From assembly GCF_038446955.1 (NCBI RefSeq), contig NZ_CP151803.1:2852001-2916000 (forward strand): a DNA stretch of 64,000 nucleotides, given 5' to 3'. How positions within the stretch are numbered: position 1 is the first letter of the stretch; each line of letters begins with the position of its first letter. The stretch is from Pedobacter sp. FW305-3-2-15-E-R2A2 (GTDB lineage: Bacteria; Bacteroidota; Bacteroidia; Sphingobacteriales; Sphingobacteriaceae). Of the stretch, positions 6,143-14,596 are shown in pieces. The notes beneath the pieces were generated by a model. That model did not search any database. It saw only the letters and a list, made by a program, of their open reading frames with translations, and was not told where the DNA came from. The position numbers were made by a program, and so were the translations under genes.

Positions 6143-9100
6143 TTAACTTATTTTTTCTGGCAATTGTTTTTGTAAGGCTTCCTGAAGGATTAGCTTCACT
6201 TCCGGTTTACAGGATCCGCAACCCATCCCTGCACCCGTAGCTTCACAAAGCTGTCCGAGATCCAGGCAGCCGGAAGCGATTTTCTTTTGCAGGTTTCCGA
6301 CACCAACATTATTGCAGCTGCAGACCAGTTTTCCGCTTACCGGATCATTCTTTTTTCCGCTTCTCAGCAATTGCAGCCTTTTATCGCTCAGCTCCGTTTT
6401 GTTGGCAATCAGGTCTCTGAATTCGAGGAATTCACTCTTATCACCGATTAAAATCGTTCCCACCAGCTTATCCTGATGGATGATGCACTTTTTGTAATAG
6501 CGTTTGGCCTTGTCGATAAATACTATTTCTTCATAGTTTACCTGATCGGGACACTCGGATAACCCGATGCTGCAAAGGTCAAATCCATGGATCTTGATGA
6601 TGTTCATAAACAGGCTCCCCTGATAATAGGTACTGATATCGCCATTATGGAATTTAGCCACGACTTCTGCCTGTTGTTCTGCAGCGGCGGTGATTCCGTA
6701 GAGTGTTCCTTCAAATTCTGCAATTTCTCCGATAGCGTATACCGAGGGATCGCTGGTTTGCAGGCGCTCATTGACCAGTACCCCACGTTTGCAATCCAGT
6801 CCGCATTCCCTGGCGAGTTCAATATTGGGGGTCGTACCGATGGCCAGTATAACCGCATCGCAGTTGATTCTCCTGCCACTCTTTAACTCAATTCCGGTTA
6901 GTTTTGACCGTCCATAGTAAATCTGTACTTCATCATTGTAATAGATGTCACAGCCCTGATCCACCATTTCTTCGTGTAGCAGCTGACTGCCCAATGGATC
7001 CAGCTGACGGTTCAGGAATCGGGATACCCGCTGGATAATGGTAATCTGTACCCCTGTCTCTCTCAAGGAGGCCGCCATTTCCAGACCGAGTAATCCGCCG
7101 CCAACAATGGCTACATGTGCATTTTTCGGGATATGTTTTTTGAAATTATCAGCATCATTTCGGTTGCGCATGGTAAAAATACCAGGCAAGGATGGTGCGT
7201 TTTTCGGCAGGGTAGCCCGGCTTCCGGTGGCCATGACTAAAACGTCGTAAGGCGTTTTTCTACCGGTAACGTCTCTCACATATTTTTTCTCCCGGTTAAT
7301 GGCTTCGATGCCAATGCCCCTTAAATGGCTGATGTTGTACGCTGGTTCCTCTTCGTCCTTCATCTTGATGAGTTGTTCCCATTTCTGTGTTCCGCTGATA
7401 TAGTCGGGCAACATGACGCGGTTGTAAAAGGGGAGGTTTTCCGTACTAAAGACGGTGATCTCATCTGTGGTGTTGATTTCCCGATAGGACCTGACAAAGC
7501 CATGGGATCCCGCGCCGGCACCAATAACCACAATCCGCTGAAAATCCTTTTTGTATTTCTCTATGTGCACCGCACAATATTTAAAATCCGGCTCTTTTGA
7601 TAGCGGGTCAATAATGGTGCTGGTAATGTTGTTGGCGCGGTTCAGGTCGCTACCCAGAATTTTTCCCCAGTGCATCGGAAGAAAGACTACACCTTGTTTT
7701 ATCGTTGCGGTTACTTTTGCTTTTACCTGCACTTCTCCGCGTCTGGACCTGACCACGAGGACCTGTTGATCTGCAACATCGAGCAATACGGCATCCGCAG
7801 GATGAATTTCGAGGAAGGCATGTTTAATGTGCTGCTTCAGTTTGCTTACTTTTCCGGTTTTCGACATGGTATGCCATTGATCGCGGACCCTTCCCGTGGT
7901 TAAAATGAAAGGGAAGTCCTCATCAGGTAGTTCGCTTTTCAGCTCATCAGAAGGACTGTGCAGGATGGCTTTTTTTGAAGGGGTAGGAAACAGGTGGTTG
8001 GTAAAAAGTCGTTTTGTGCCTTTTCCTGTTTTCTTGTAGTATGGCCATTGTATGGTCTTACTGTCGTCAATCTGCTGGTAATCTAATCCGCTGATATTGA
8101 TGCTGGTTCTGTAGGTGAGCTTTGCATGTTCTTTGTAGATGTCTTCCATGGATTTGTACTCAAAACCCTTGTAGCCCATTTTTGTAGCAAAGCGGCAGAT
8201 GATCTCTGCATCGGGCAAAGCTTCTCCGGGGGGATTGATCACTTTTTGCAGGTGGCTGATTCTTCTTTCGGAATTGGTCATGGTGCCTTCCTTTTCTGTC
8301 CATGCCGCTGCGGGTAAAATCACATCGGCATAGGCCAGGGTTTCGGCCTTATCTGTAATTTCCTGTACGACCAGATATTTTGCCTTTTTTAAGGCCTGCT
8401 CTGCAAATCTTGCATTGGGCAGGCTGGTTAAAGGATTGGTGCACAGGATCCATATGGCTTTCAGTCTTCCGTCATTTAACGCTTCAAACATTTCAGTTGC
8501 GGTTAATCCGGATTTATCGGAAATGGTGCCGCCTCCCCAGAATTTTTGTACTTCCAGCCGATGTGCTTCATTGTTCAGGTCCCGGTGTGCGGGCAATAGA
8601 TTTGCCAGGCCGCCAACTTCACGACCACCCATGGCATTGGGCTGACCGGTTAGGGAAAAAGGACCAGAGCCTGGTTTTCCGATATGGCCTGTAATCAGGT
8701 TCAGGTTAATCAGACTCAGGTTTTTATTTACCCCTATGGAACTTTGGTTTAGTCCCATTGTCCACAGGCTGAGAAATCCTTTGGCATCGGCAATATAACT
8801 TGCCGCCAGTTCTATTTCAGCCAGCGTAAGTCCGCAGATCAACGCAGCTTCTGCTAAGGTTCTTTCGAACACCCTTTTCCGATAGTCCTCAAAACCACTT
8901 GTATGCAGGTTGATGAAATCGATGTCTATATTTCCTTTTTCAATGAGCGCTCTTCCAATGGCATAATTCAGGGTAACATCAGTGCCGGGATGGAGTTGAA
9001 GGTGAAGGTCCGCGAGTCCACAGGAATCTGTTACCCTTGGGTCGGCTATGATCAGTTTGACTTCAGGGTTTGCTGCTTTATGGGCTTCGATCCGACGCCA

Positions 9101-9658
9101 GAGGATGGGATGACACCATGCCGGATTGGCCCCGGTTACGAAAAAGCAATCGGCCAGTTCAATGTCTTCATAACAAACAGGTACACTGTCTTCTCCCAGG
9201 GCCATTTTGTAGGCGGTAACGGCGCTGCTCATACATAAGCGGGAATTGGTATCTATATTGTTGCTGCCAATAAAGCCTTTGATCAGTTTATTAATGACAT
9301 AGTATTCTTCGGTAAGGCATTGACCGGAAGCATAAAAAGCGACAGAATCGGGGCCGTATTTATCAATAAAAGTCTTAAATACTGCTGCGGTACGAGTCAG
9401 CGCATCATCCCAGCTTACCCTTTGCATAGGCATGCTTTTGCCATAGCGCATTTGCGGATAAAGCAAACGGTCACTTTTGTCATTTACGGTATATTGAAGA
9501 TTGAGCCCTTTGCTACAGAGCATACCCCGGTTTACCGGGTGATCAGTATCGCCTTCAACAGTGACGTTATCGTTTTTATCCAGCGTTACTTTCACGCCAC
9601 AGCCCACCCCGCAATAACAACAGGTGCTGGTAAATACTTTATTTGTCTGCGCTGGCAT
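6143..9658 (-). CDS. nasA: Assimilatory nitrate reductase fused to FAD oxidoreductase and BFD [2Fe-2S] domain
   Basis: This 1171-residue protein combines two normally separate parts. Residues 1 to about 690 are a molybdopterin oxidoreductase of the NasA/NapA type. The [4Fe-4S] ligands are C13, C16, C20 and C48, and Cys142 in N-S-R-L-C-M-S-S-A is the expected molybdenum ligand. From about 705 follows an FAD/NAD(P)H oxidoreductase like the front half of NirB, with G-A-G-A-G near 710 and the NADH loop G-G-G-L-L-G-L-E near 855. A BFD-like [2Fe-2S] domain (about 1108-1155) ends the chain with C-x-C and C-G-S-C. The enzyme would reduce cytoplasmic nitrate to nitrite directly with NAD(P)H. There is no signal peptide, as expected for an assimilatory enzyme. 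The gene lies 9 bases after the transporter gene. Confidence 0.9.
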   Translation of the reverse strand: MPAQTNKVFTSTCCYCGVGCGVKVTLDKNDNVTVEGDTDHPVNRGMLCSKGLNLQYTVNDKSDRLLYPQMRYGKSMPMQRVSWDDALTRTAAVFKTFIDKYGPDSVAFYASGQCLTEEYYVINKLIKGFIGSNNIDTNSRLCMSSAVTAYKMALGEDSVPVCYEDIELADCFFVTGANPAWCHPILWRRIEAHKAANPEVKLIIADPRVTDSCGLADLHLQLHPGTDVTLNYAIGRALIEKGNIDIDFINLHTSGFEDYRKRVFERTLAEAALICGLTLAEIELAASYIADAKGFLSLWTMGLNQSSIGVNKNLSLINLNLITGHIGKPGSGPFSLTGQPNAMGGREVGGLANLLPAHRDLNNEAHRLEVQKFWGGGTISDKSGLTATEMFEALNDGRLKAIWILCTNPLTSLPNARFAEQALKKAKYLVVQEITDKAETLAYADVILPAAAWTEKEGTMTNSERRISHLQKVINPPGEALPDAEIICRFATKMGYKGFEYKSMEDIYKEHAKLTYRTSINISGLDYQQIDDSKTIQWPYYKKTGKGTKRLFTNHLFPTPSKKAILHSPSDELKSELPDEDFPFILTTGRVRDQWHTMSKTGKVSKLKQHIKHAFLEIHPADAVLLDVADQQVLVVRSRRGEVQVKAKVTATIKQGVVFLPMHWGKILGSDLNRANNITSTIIDPLSKEPDFKYCAVHIEKYKKDFQRIVVIGAGAGSHGFVRSYREINTTDEITVFSTENLPFYNRVMLPDYISGTQKWEQLIKMKDEEEPAYNISHLRGIGIEAINREKKYVRDVTGRKTPYDVLVMATGSRATLPKNAPSLPGIFTMRNRNDADNFKKHIPKNAHVAIVGGGLLGLEMAASLRETGVQITIIQRVSRFLNRQLDPLGSQLLHEEMVDQGCDIYYNDEVQIYYGRSKLTGIELKSGRRINCDAVILAIGTTPNIELARECGLDCKRGVLVNERLQTSDPSVYAIGEIAEFEGTLYGITAAAEQQAEVVAKFHNGDISTYYQGSLFMNIIKIHGFDLCSIGLSECPDQVNYEEIVFIDKAKRYYKKCIIHQDKLVGTILIGDKSEFLEFRDLIANKTELSDKRLQLLRSGKKNDPVSGKLVCSCNNVGVGNLQKKIASGCLDLGQLCEATGAGMGCGSCKPEVKLILQEALQKQLPEKIS

Positions 9659-9667
9659 ATGTTGAGG

Positions 9668-10978
9668 TTAAGCTTGTAACAGTTCGGGTTTGATGGTTTC
9701 CCTCTTTGCGGAGCCTTTGACCTGGAATTTTGTGATAAAGACCATCAGTCCGATCACGGCTACCCCAATGCCGATATAATGAAAGGCGTCTGCATAGGTC
9801 AGGTGTTCTGATTTAAACAGGAAGCCAACCAGCATTGCCCCAATGTTTCCGCCGGCACCTACAATGCCGCTTACCGTTCCAATGGACTCTTTATTGATAA
9901 ATGGCACAATTCCGTAAGTTCCTCCGTTGGCCATTTTAAGAAAAAGTGCAAAAAATAACATGGCGGCGATGGCCATGCCAAGGGTTTGTGATTGCGCAAA
10001 CAGACTGATCCCAATTCCTTCAAGAACCAGCAGCGCACCCAGTAACAATCCTTTTCCGCGTAAGCCATAAGATTTCCCTACTTTATCACTTACGTAACCA
10101 CCCAATGCCCGGGCAAAGATGTTCATGCCACCAAATATGCTGGCCATGGCACCGGCCATGATCATGGAGGCACCAAACTGATCGGTAAAAAAGGTAGCAG
10201 CTACATTGTCCACTGTAATCTCAATTCCGAAACAGGCAGCGTAGGCGAGGGCAAGTACCCAGGTTCGGTAATCTTTTAGTGCGCTGACAAAAGAACCTTT
10301 TTTTGCAGTTTTAACATTGGTTTGTTCCAGGTCTTTGAAATTGCCTGCAGGGCTGTCTTTGGTATATTTATAATAGATAAAAGCCATGATCAGCAGGATG
10401 ACACCCGGAACAACCATGGCCAGTCGCCAGGAGTCGGCTTGACTCACAAAGCCAAGGCCAGCAAAACCTGCCGCAATAAGTGGCATGATGAGATTCGTTA
10501 CTCCTCCACCCAGGTTACCCCAGCCTCCGGTTACGGCATTGGCTGTTCCCACCACATTTGGGGCAAACATCATCGAGGTATGGAACTGAGTGATGACAAA
10601 TGAAGCGCCGATAATTCCGATAATGAACCTGAATAATAGAAAGCTTTCATAACTGTTACTCAATCCGATACACATGACGGGAATGGCACCCACGGCGAGT
10701 AAAATGGTATAGGAAAGGCGTGGACCCAGGGTGTCACAAAGTTTTCCAATGATTAAACGGGCAATAATTGTTGCAGAAACAGAAGCAATGATGATGTTGC
10801 CGATCTGATCCTTGCTTAAATGCAATTGTTCGCGGATCAATGGCATTAATGGGGCAACACCAAACCAACCGAAGAAACAGAAAAAGAAGGTCACCCATGT
10901 GATGTGAAAGGTTCGCATTTGAATGCCTCTGGCTGAAAAAATGTTGAGTTTACTTAGTGGCTTAAAGTCAGCAGTCAT
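9668..10978 (-). CDS. narK: MFS nitrate/nitrite transporter (NarK/NasA type)
   Basis: This 436-residue major facilitator protein has twelve likely membrane helices. Its first helix, F-F-F-C-F-F-G-W-F-G-V-A-P-L-M-P-L-I-R, is characteristic of the nitrate/nitrite porter group. A glycine-rich nitrate-signature-like stretch, A-V-T-G-G-W-G-N-L-G-G-G-V (about 148-160), lies in helix five. A second one, G-I-V-G-A-G-G-N-I-G-A-M, lies in helix eleven. It would import nitrate across the inner membrane, by proton symport or nitrite exchange. It is followed after 9 bases by the nitrate reductase gene and preceded by moeA after 51 bases. That second gap is the widest in the run and could hold an internal promoter, though I see no clear element there. 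Confidence 0.92.
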   Translation of the reverse strand: MTADFKPLSKLNIFSARGIQMRTFHITWVTFFFCFFGWFGVAPLMPLIREQLHLSKDQIGNIIIASVSATIIARLIIGKLCDTLGPRLSYTILLAVGAIPVMCIGLSNSYESFLLFRFIIGIIGASFVITQFHTSMMFAPNVVGTANAVTGGWGNLGGGVTNLIMPLIAAGFAGLGFVSQADSWRLAMVVPGVILLIMAFIYYKYTKDSPAGNFKDLEQTNVKTAKKGSFVSALKDYRTWVLALAYAACFGIEITVDNVAATFFTDQFGASMIMAGAMASIFGGMNIFARALGGYVSDKVGKSYGLRGKGLLLGALLVLEGIGISLFAQSQTLGMAIAAMLFFALFLKMANGGTYGIVPFINKESIGTVSGIVGAGGNIGAMLVGFLFKSEHLTYADAFHYIGIGVAVIGLMVFITKFQVKGSAKRETIKPELLQA

Positions 10979-11029
10979 GGTTTGTTTAGGTTTAGGTTTC
11001 TAAAATGTGATGGTTTATGGCTCTGTTTT

Positions 11030-12229
11030 TTATTTATAATGGTTAAATGGATAGAAGGTGATTAAATCGTCTTTGTTAAGTTGTTTTGAATCTGCGGGTT
11101 GCATGGCCAGTCCCTGGGCATGGATAGCGGCAGTGACGTCTCCGGATCCATTGAAAGGGACTGAATTTATTCCGCCGGAGTGGTCAGTGCCGACAGGAAA
11201 AAATTCTGTTAAAAGGTGTTTCTTTGTTTTGTTTTGCAAAATTGGAAGCCTTTGCTGGGGCCTGGCCTCGTAGCCAAAGCAGCGGTATAAATAATGTTCT
11301 ACAAAAATGGTAAACGTGCTGAGACAGGAAAGTGGGTTCCCTGGAAGGGCAAAAACTACGGTTCCTGATGGTGTTTTTCCCACCAGTAGTGGTTTGCCGG
11401 GGCGGATACTCACCTTATGAAACAGTGTTTTAACACCCAGCTCTTGCAGTACAGCAGGTACATGGTCGGCATCTCCGGCAGAAACCGCTCCGTTAATGAT
11501 CACCAGATTGGCTTCCAGTGCAGCGCTTAACAGGCTGGTTAACTTTTCTTTATCATCGTTGACATGTGCAGATAGCACCGGGCAGATTTTCCATTGCTTG
11601 AGCAAGGATTTTAGAAGATATTGATTGCTGTTGCGAATCTGGAAAGGATTGATACTGGCAGAGGGGCTCACTATTTCATCACCCGTGGTGATCAGGGCTA
11701 CTTTTGGTAGTTTGTAAACCTGCAATATAGCTTTGCCTACAGTTGCCAGTAAAGCAATGACCTGCGGGCTACACCTTAACGGAGCGGCCAGAAGCAAGCT
11801 TCCTTTACTGCTGTCTTCGCCTTGTCGGGCGATGTTCTGATAATTTTTCAGGCCGTCGGAATGTAAAATTACCTGTACGTCGGACTCTTCTGCATCTTCT
11901 CTTCTGATAATGATGTTTGCCATTTCAGGCGTAGCTGCACCGGTCATGATTTTATAACAGCTGCCTGAAGTCAGTGGGCGTTTGGCTGGCTGACCGGTAA
12001 ATATGGTCTCTGTGATCTGGTATGTTCTGATGCCTTTTTTCCAATCGCTTTGCATGATGGCATAGCCATCCATCGCAGCCCGGTTGAATGGGGGATAATC
12101 ACGGTCTGCATAGATGTTTTCTGCCAGGATCCGGCCATCCGCTTCTTCCAGGTGGATGTTTTCTCTTTCAAAGGAACTGGAAATTGCAGAGAGGATGGAA
12201 ATCGCTTCTTCAAAACTTGTCAGGCTCAA
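11030..12229 (-). CDS. moeA: Molybdopterin molybdenumtransferase MoeA
   Basis: MoeA inserts molybdate into adenylylated molybdopterin. The 399-residue protein shows the usual N-terminal segment (E-E-A near 7-9), D-R-D-Y-P-P-F-N-R-A-A-M-D-G-Y-A (about 41-56), T-G-D-E-I-V in the MoaB-like domain, N-G-A-V-S-A-G-D and the F-A-L-P-G-N-P-L-S metal-site loop. The start is a TTG at 12229. It overlaps the moaCB stop in a TTGA arrangement, and GGGAGGTGG lies six bases upstream, which makes this non-ATG start credible. Length is normal for the family (about 400). It acts after MoaCB and MoaDE and before MobA, all encoded in this run. Confidence 0.92.
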   Translation of the reverse strand: MSLTSFEEAISILSAISSSFERENIHLEEADGRILAENIYADRDYPPFNRAAMDGYAIMQSDWKKGIRTYQITETIFTGQPAKRPLTSGSCYKIMTGAATPEMANIIIRREDAEESDVQVILHSDGLKNYQNIARQGEDSSKGSLLLAAPLRCSPQVIALLATVGKAILQVYKLPKVALITTGDEIVSPSASINPFQIRNSNQYLLKSLLKQWKICPVLSAHVNDDKEKLTSLLSAALEANLVIINGAVSAGDADHVPAVLQELGVKTLFHKVSIRPGKPLLVGKTPSGTVVFALPGNPLSCLSTFTIFVEHYLYRCFGYEARPQQRLPILQNKTKKHLLTEFFPVGTDHSGGINSVPFNGSGDVTAAIHAQGLAMQPADSKQLNKDDLITFYPFNHYK

Positions 12230-13140
12230 TGTCCACCTCCCTTCATCATTTTTCGGGCATGGAAAATTCCCGGTAATACGGCTTCCAGGGATTCTCTGGC
12301 TCCACTGCTGCTTCCAGGCAGGGTGAGGATCAGGGTTTGCGAAATGGAGCCGGCTACTGCACGGCTCATCATGGCCATTGGGGTCCGCATTTGACCGAAG
12401 TTGCGCATGGCTTCGGTAATTCCATCTGCATCCCGTTCCAGAATTTCAGTTACAGCAGTTACGGTATTGTCGCGGGGACCAAGTCCAGTACCTCCGGTGG
12501 TAAATATAAAATGTACATCCTCGGCTACCCATTTTAGCAATTGCTTTTGGATCAGCTCTTTGTCGTCCGGCAGGATTTCGTAGGCTTTTACATTTGCATT
12601 GACCTGTTCCAGCATTTGCCGGATCATGATTCCGCTTTTGTCTTCTCTTTTTCCAGCAGATGTGGAGTCTGAGCATACTAAAATTGCACAGACAGGAGGA
12701 GTGGAGAAGTACTTTTTCCGGTCACTTTTCCCACCTGTTTTCTGCAGCAGTTTAATGCCGCCTATCTCCAGTGTGCTGTCCACAGGTTTGAGCATGTCGT
12801 AAATTTCCAGCGCTGCAACGGATACTGCGGTCAGTATTTCCATTTCGATTCCTGTTCTTCCTATAGATTTGGCCTCCCCATTTATGGTGATTCCCGACCT
12901 TGGACTTTCATTGATTTCAAAACTGATGTCCATGCTGTCTATGGTTACCGGATGGCAATGTGGAAGCAGTTGTGGGGTCAGCTTGGCGCCTAAAAATCCG
13001 GCAGCTCTGGCTACGTCGAAAAGATTACCCTTAGGGAGTTGGTTATTTTTAATGATCATCAGGGTTTCTGCTGAACAGTAAATCACCGCTACCGCTTTTG
13101 CTGTTCTCAATGTGATCTGTTTACCGGTGATGTCGCGCAT
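12226..13140 (-). CDS. moaCB: Bifunctional cyclic pyranopterin monophosphate synthase / molybdopterin adenylyltransferase (MoaC-MoaB fusion)
   Basis: The 304-residue protein joins two Moco enzymes. Residues 1 to about 140 are MoaC, with K-G-N-L-F-D-V-A-R-A-A-G-F-L-G-A-K and L-P-H-C-H-P-V. MoaC turns the MoaA product into cPMP. Residues about 150-304 are MoaB/MogA, with L-V-C-S-D-S, T-T-G-G-T-G-L-G-P-R-D and L-P-G-S-S-S-G, and adenylylate molybdopterin for MoeA. The MoaC part lacks the usual leading stretch before V-D-V-S and begins at M-R-D-I-T-G-K, which matches that conserved segment. Its C-terminal K-G-G-G-H codons provide the ribosome binding site of moeA. moeB lies 11 bases upstream. Confidence 0.92.
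   Translation of the reverse strand: MRDITGKQITLRTAKAVAVIYCSAETLMIIKNNQLPKGNLFDVARAAGFLGAKLTPQLLPHCHPVTIDSMDISFEINESPRSGITINGEAKSIGRTGIEMEILTAVSVAALEIYDMLKPVDSTLEIGGIKLLQKTGGKSDRKKYFSTPPVCAILVCSDSTSAGKREDKSGIMIRQMLEQVNANVKAYEILPDDKELIQKQLLKWVAEDVHFIFTTGGTGLGPRDNTVTAVTEILERDADGITEAMRNFGQMRTPMAMMSRAVAGSISQTLILTLPGSSSGARESLEAVLPGIFHARKMMKGGGH
12236..12241 (-). promoter_or_regulatory. Ribosome binding site of moeA inside moaCB glycine codons
   Basis: The glycine codons near the moaCB end read GGA GGT GGA on the coding strand and form GGGAGG six bases before the TTG start of moeA. This decides the start codon. Confidence 0.6.
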
Positions 13141-13151
13141 AGTTGAGGTGT

Positions 13152-14204
13152 TTATATTAATTGGCCATGGAGATTGCTGATCCCATTTTTCAGGCTAAAG
13201 GCATTTTCGTAGCCCTTGGCTCTTAGTTTTTTTGCCGCCTGTAAGCTTCTGATTCCAGTTTGGCAATAGAAATAGAAGTGTTGGGCAGCATCGTATTTTG
13301 TTAAATCAAATTGTTCAAGCTCCTGTAATGGAAGGTGTTTACCGCCGATATGCTGCGCTTTTCTTTCTGCTATTGTCCGGACATCAATCAGCTCTATACC
13401 TGTTCCCTGAGTTTTTTCTGTAAAGGCTGCTGCTGTCAGTTCAATGGCTTTTGGGGCTGGCTTAAATCTGGAATGGCTTTTAGTTCTTGATTGCTGATCG
13501 GCTGAATAGGTGGTTCGTGTAATTGTGTTGCTTAAAGCTTCAAAACTGAGCAGCTTTCCGCGGAGTACTTCTTCCTGATTTAAGGCAATTTTAACGACTT
13601 CATTGGCCATCATGCTTCCAATAATATTGGTAGTGATCATGTAGGCACCGCTTTCTGCGCAGGAGGGAAGCGCTTCTTCCTGATCCGGTTCCGGAAAAAG
13701 ACAGCGAAGCGTAGGGGAACTCTGGTAATTGAATACGGTTAGATGTCCTTCTGTTTGAAATATGGCGCCATAAACCAGGGGTTTGTCTTTTACTACACAG
13801 GCATCGTTGATCAGATATCTGGCCTGAAAATTATCTGTGGCATCGACTACAATGTCGTAAGCCCCGACCAGCGGCAGAATATTTTCTTCGGTTACAAAAA
13901 AACGATGTTCATGATAAAGCAGGTAAGGATTTCTGGATTTGAGTGAAGCAATGGCTACAGCCGTTTTATGCCTCCCGGTATCCGGGTAATTGAAAAGTGT
14001 TTGCCTTGAAAGGTTCGAATTGCTGATCAAATCTCCATCTGCCAGGCCGATATCGCCTATTCCCGAAGCGGAGAGGGCAGTCAGACAGGGGCAACCCAAA
14101 CCTCCGGCACCAATCACAAGAACTTTCACCTGCGCTAGTTTCTGTTGCCCTTTGAGGGCAATGAAATCCAGTTTTAAATGACTTTTGTAGTAGTTTTTAT
14201 CCAT
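13152..14204 (-). CDS. moeB: MoaD-adenylating enzyme MoeB (ThiF/HesA family) with rhodanese domain
   Basis: The 350-residue protein has an E1-like domain (about 8-245). It shows V-I-G-A-G-G-L-G-C-P for ATP binding, N-L-S-R-Q and V-V-D-A-T-D-N with the adenylation aspartate. A rhodanese domain (about 265-350) follows, with the active loop Y-C-Q-T-G-I-R-S. It would adenylate the MoaD C-terminus, and the rhodanese cysteine could deliver sulfur. The zinc-binding cysteine pairs of E. coli MoeB are not retained: only one cysteine stands in T-L-R-C-L-F, and the second C-x2-C is missing. The gene lies 31 bases after nirD and 11 before moaCB. It may also serve ThiS, but its neighbours favour the molybdenum pathway. 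Confidence 0.88.
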   Translation of the reverse strand: MDKNYYKSHLKLDFIALKGQQKLAQVKVLVIGAGGLGCPCLTALSASGIGDIGLADGDLISNSNLSRQTLFNYPDTGRHKTAVAIASLKSRNPYLLYHEHRFFVTEENILPLVGAYDIVVDATDNFQARYLINDACVVKDKPLVYGAIFQTEGHLTVFNYQSSPTLRCLFPEPDQEEALPSCAESGAYMITTNIIGSMMANEVVKIALNQEEVLRGKLLSFEALSNTITRTTYSADQQSRTKSHSRFKPAPKAIELTAAAFTEKTQGTGIELIDVRTIAERKAQHIGGKHLPLQELEQFDLTKYDAAQHFYFYCQTGIRSLQAAKKLRAKGYENAFSLKNGISNLHGQLI

Positions 14205-14235
14205 GCTCAGGCAAATTTGTGATTACGGTTTTTAC

Positions 14236-14580
14236 TTAATTCTTCAGTCCGATGTAGACCAGTCCATCCTCCACTTTTACAGGATAGGTTTGTATCGCGC
14301 ACTCGTCCCCGCTAAGGCATTCTCCTGTCGACAGAGAGAATGTTTTTTTATGAAAAGGGCAGGCGATTTTAGGATCTTCGCCTACTGAGCCTATCATACC
14401 GCGACTGAGGGCCATTTGTTGACGGTGCGGACAAAGGTTTTGTGTGGCATACCACTCATTGCGGCGTGTAAAATAGAATAATGCGATCTGCTCATCGCCG
14501 CATTTTACACATACTCCGCCATTTTCTACCGCATCCTCTACGCGGCAGGCTGCAAACCAGTTTGTTGTTGTTTCTATCAT
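14236..14580 (-). CDS. nirD: Nitrite reductase small subunit NirD (Rieske type)
   Basis: The 114-residue protein is the small partner of NirB in NADH-dependent nitrite reductase. It keeps a full Rieske ligand set, C50-x-H52 and C74-x2-H77, so it can carry a [2Fe-2S] cluster. E. coli NirD has lost these ligands. A longer open frame to 14643 would overlap nirB by 47 bases and adds a lysine-rich stretch without family similarity, so the ATG at 14580, 16 bases after the nirB stop, is chosen. It forms a pair with nirB at the head of the operon. Confidence 0.9.
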   Translation of the reverse strand: MIETTTNWFAACRVEDAVENGGVCVKCGDEQIALFYFTRRNEWYATQNLCPHRQQMALSRGMIGSVGEDPKIACPFHKKTFSLSTGECLSGDECAIQTYPVKVEDGLVYIGLKN

Positions 14581-14596
14581 GATTTCTATTTTTGGA

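Noticed and set aside
8126..9679. Several plus-strand frames of 60-120 codons opposite the nitrate reductase gene
   Set aside because: They are antisense shadows of a well-supported gene and have no recognisable domains.
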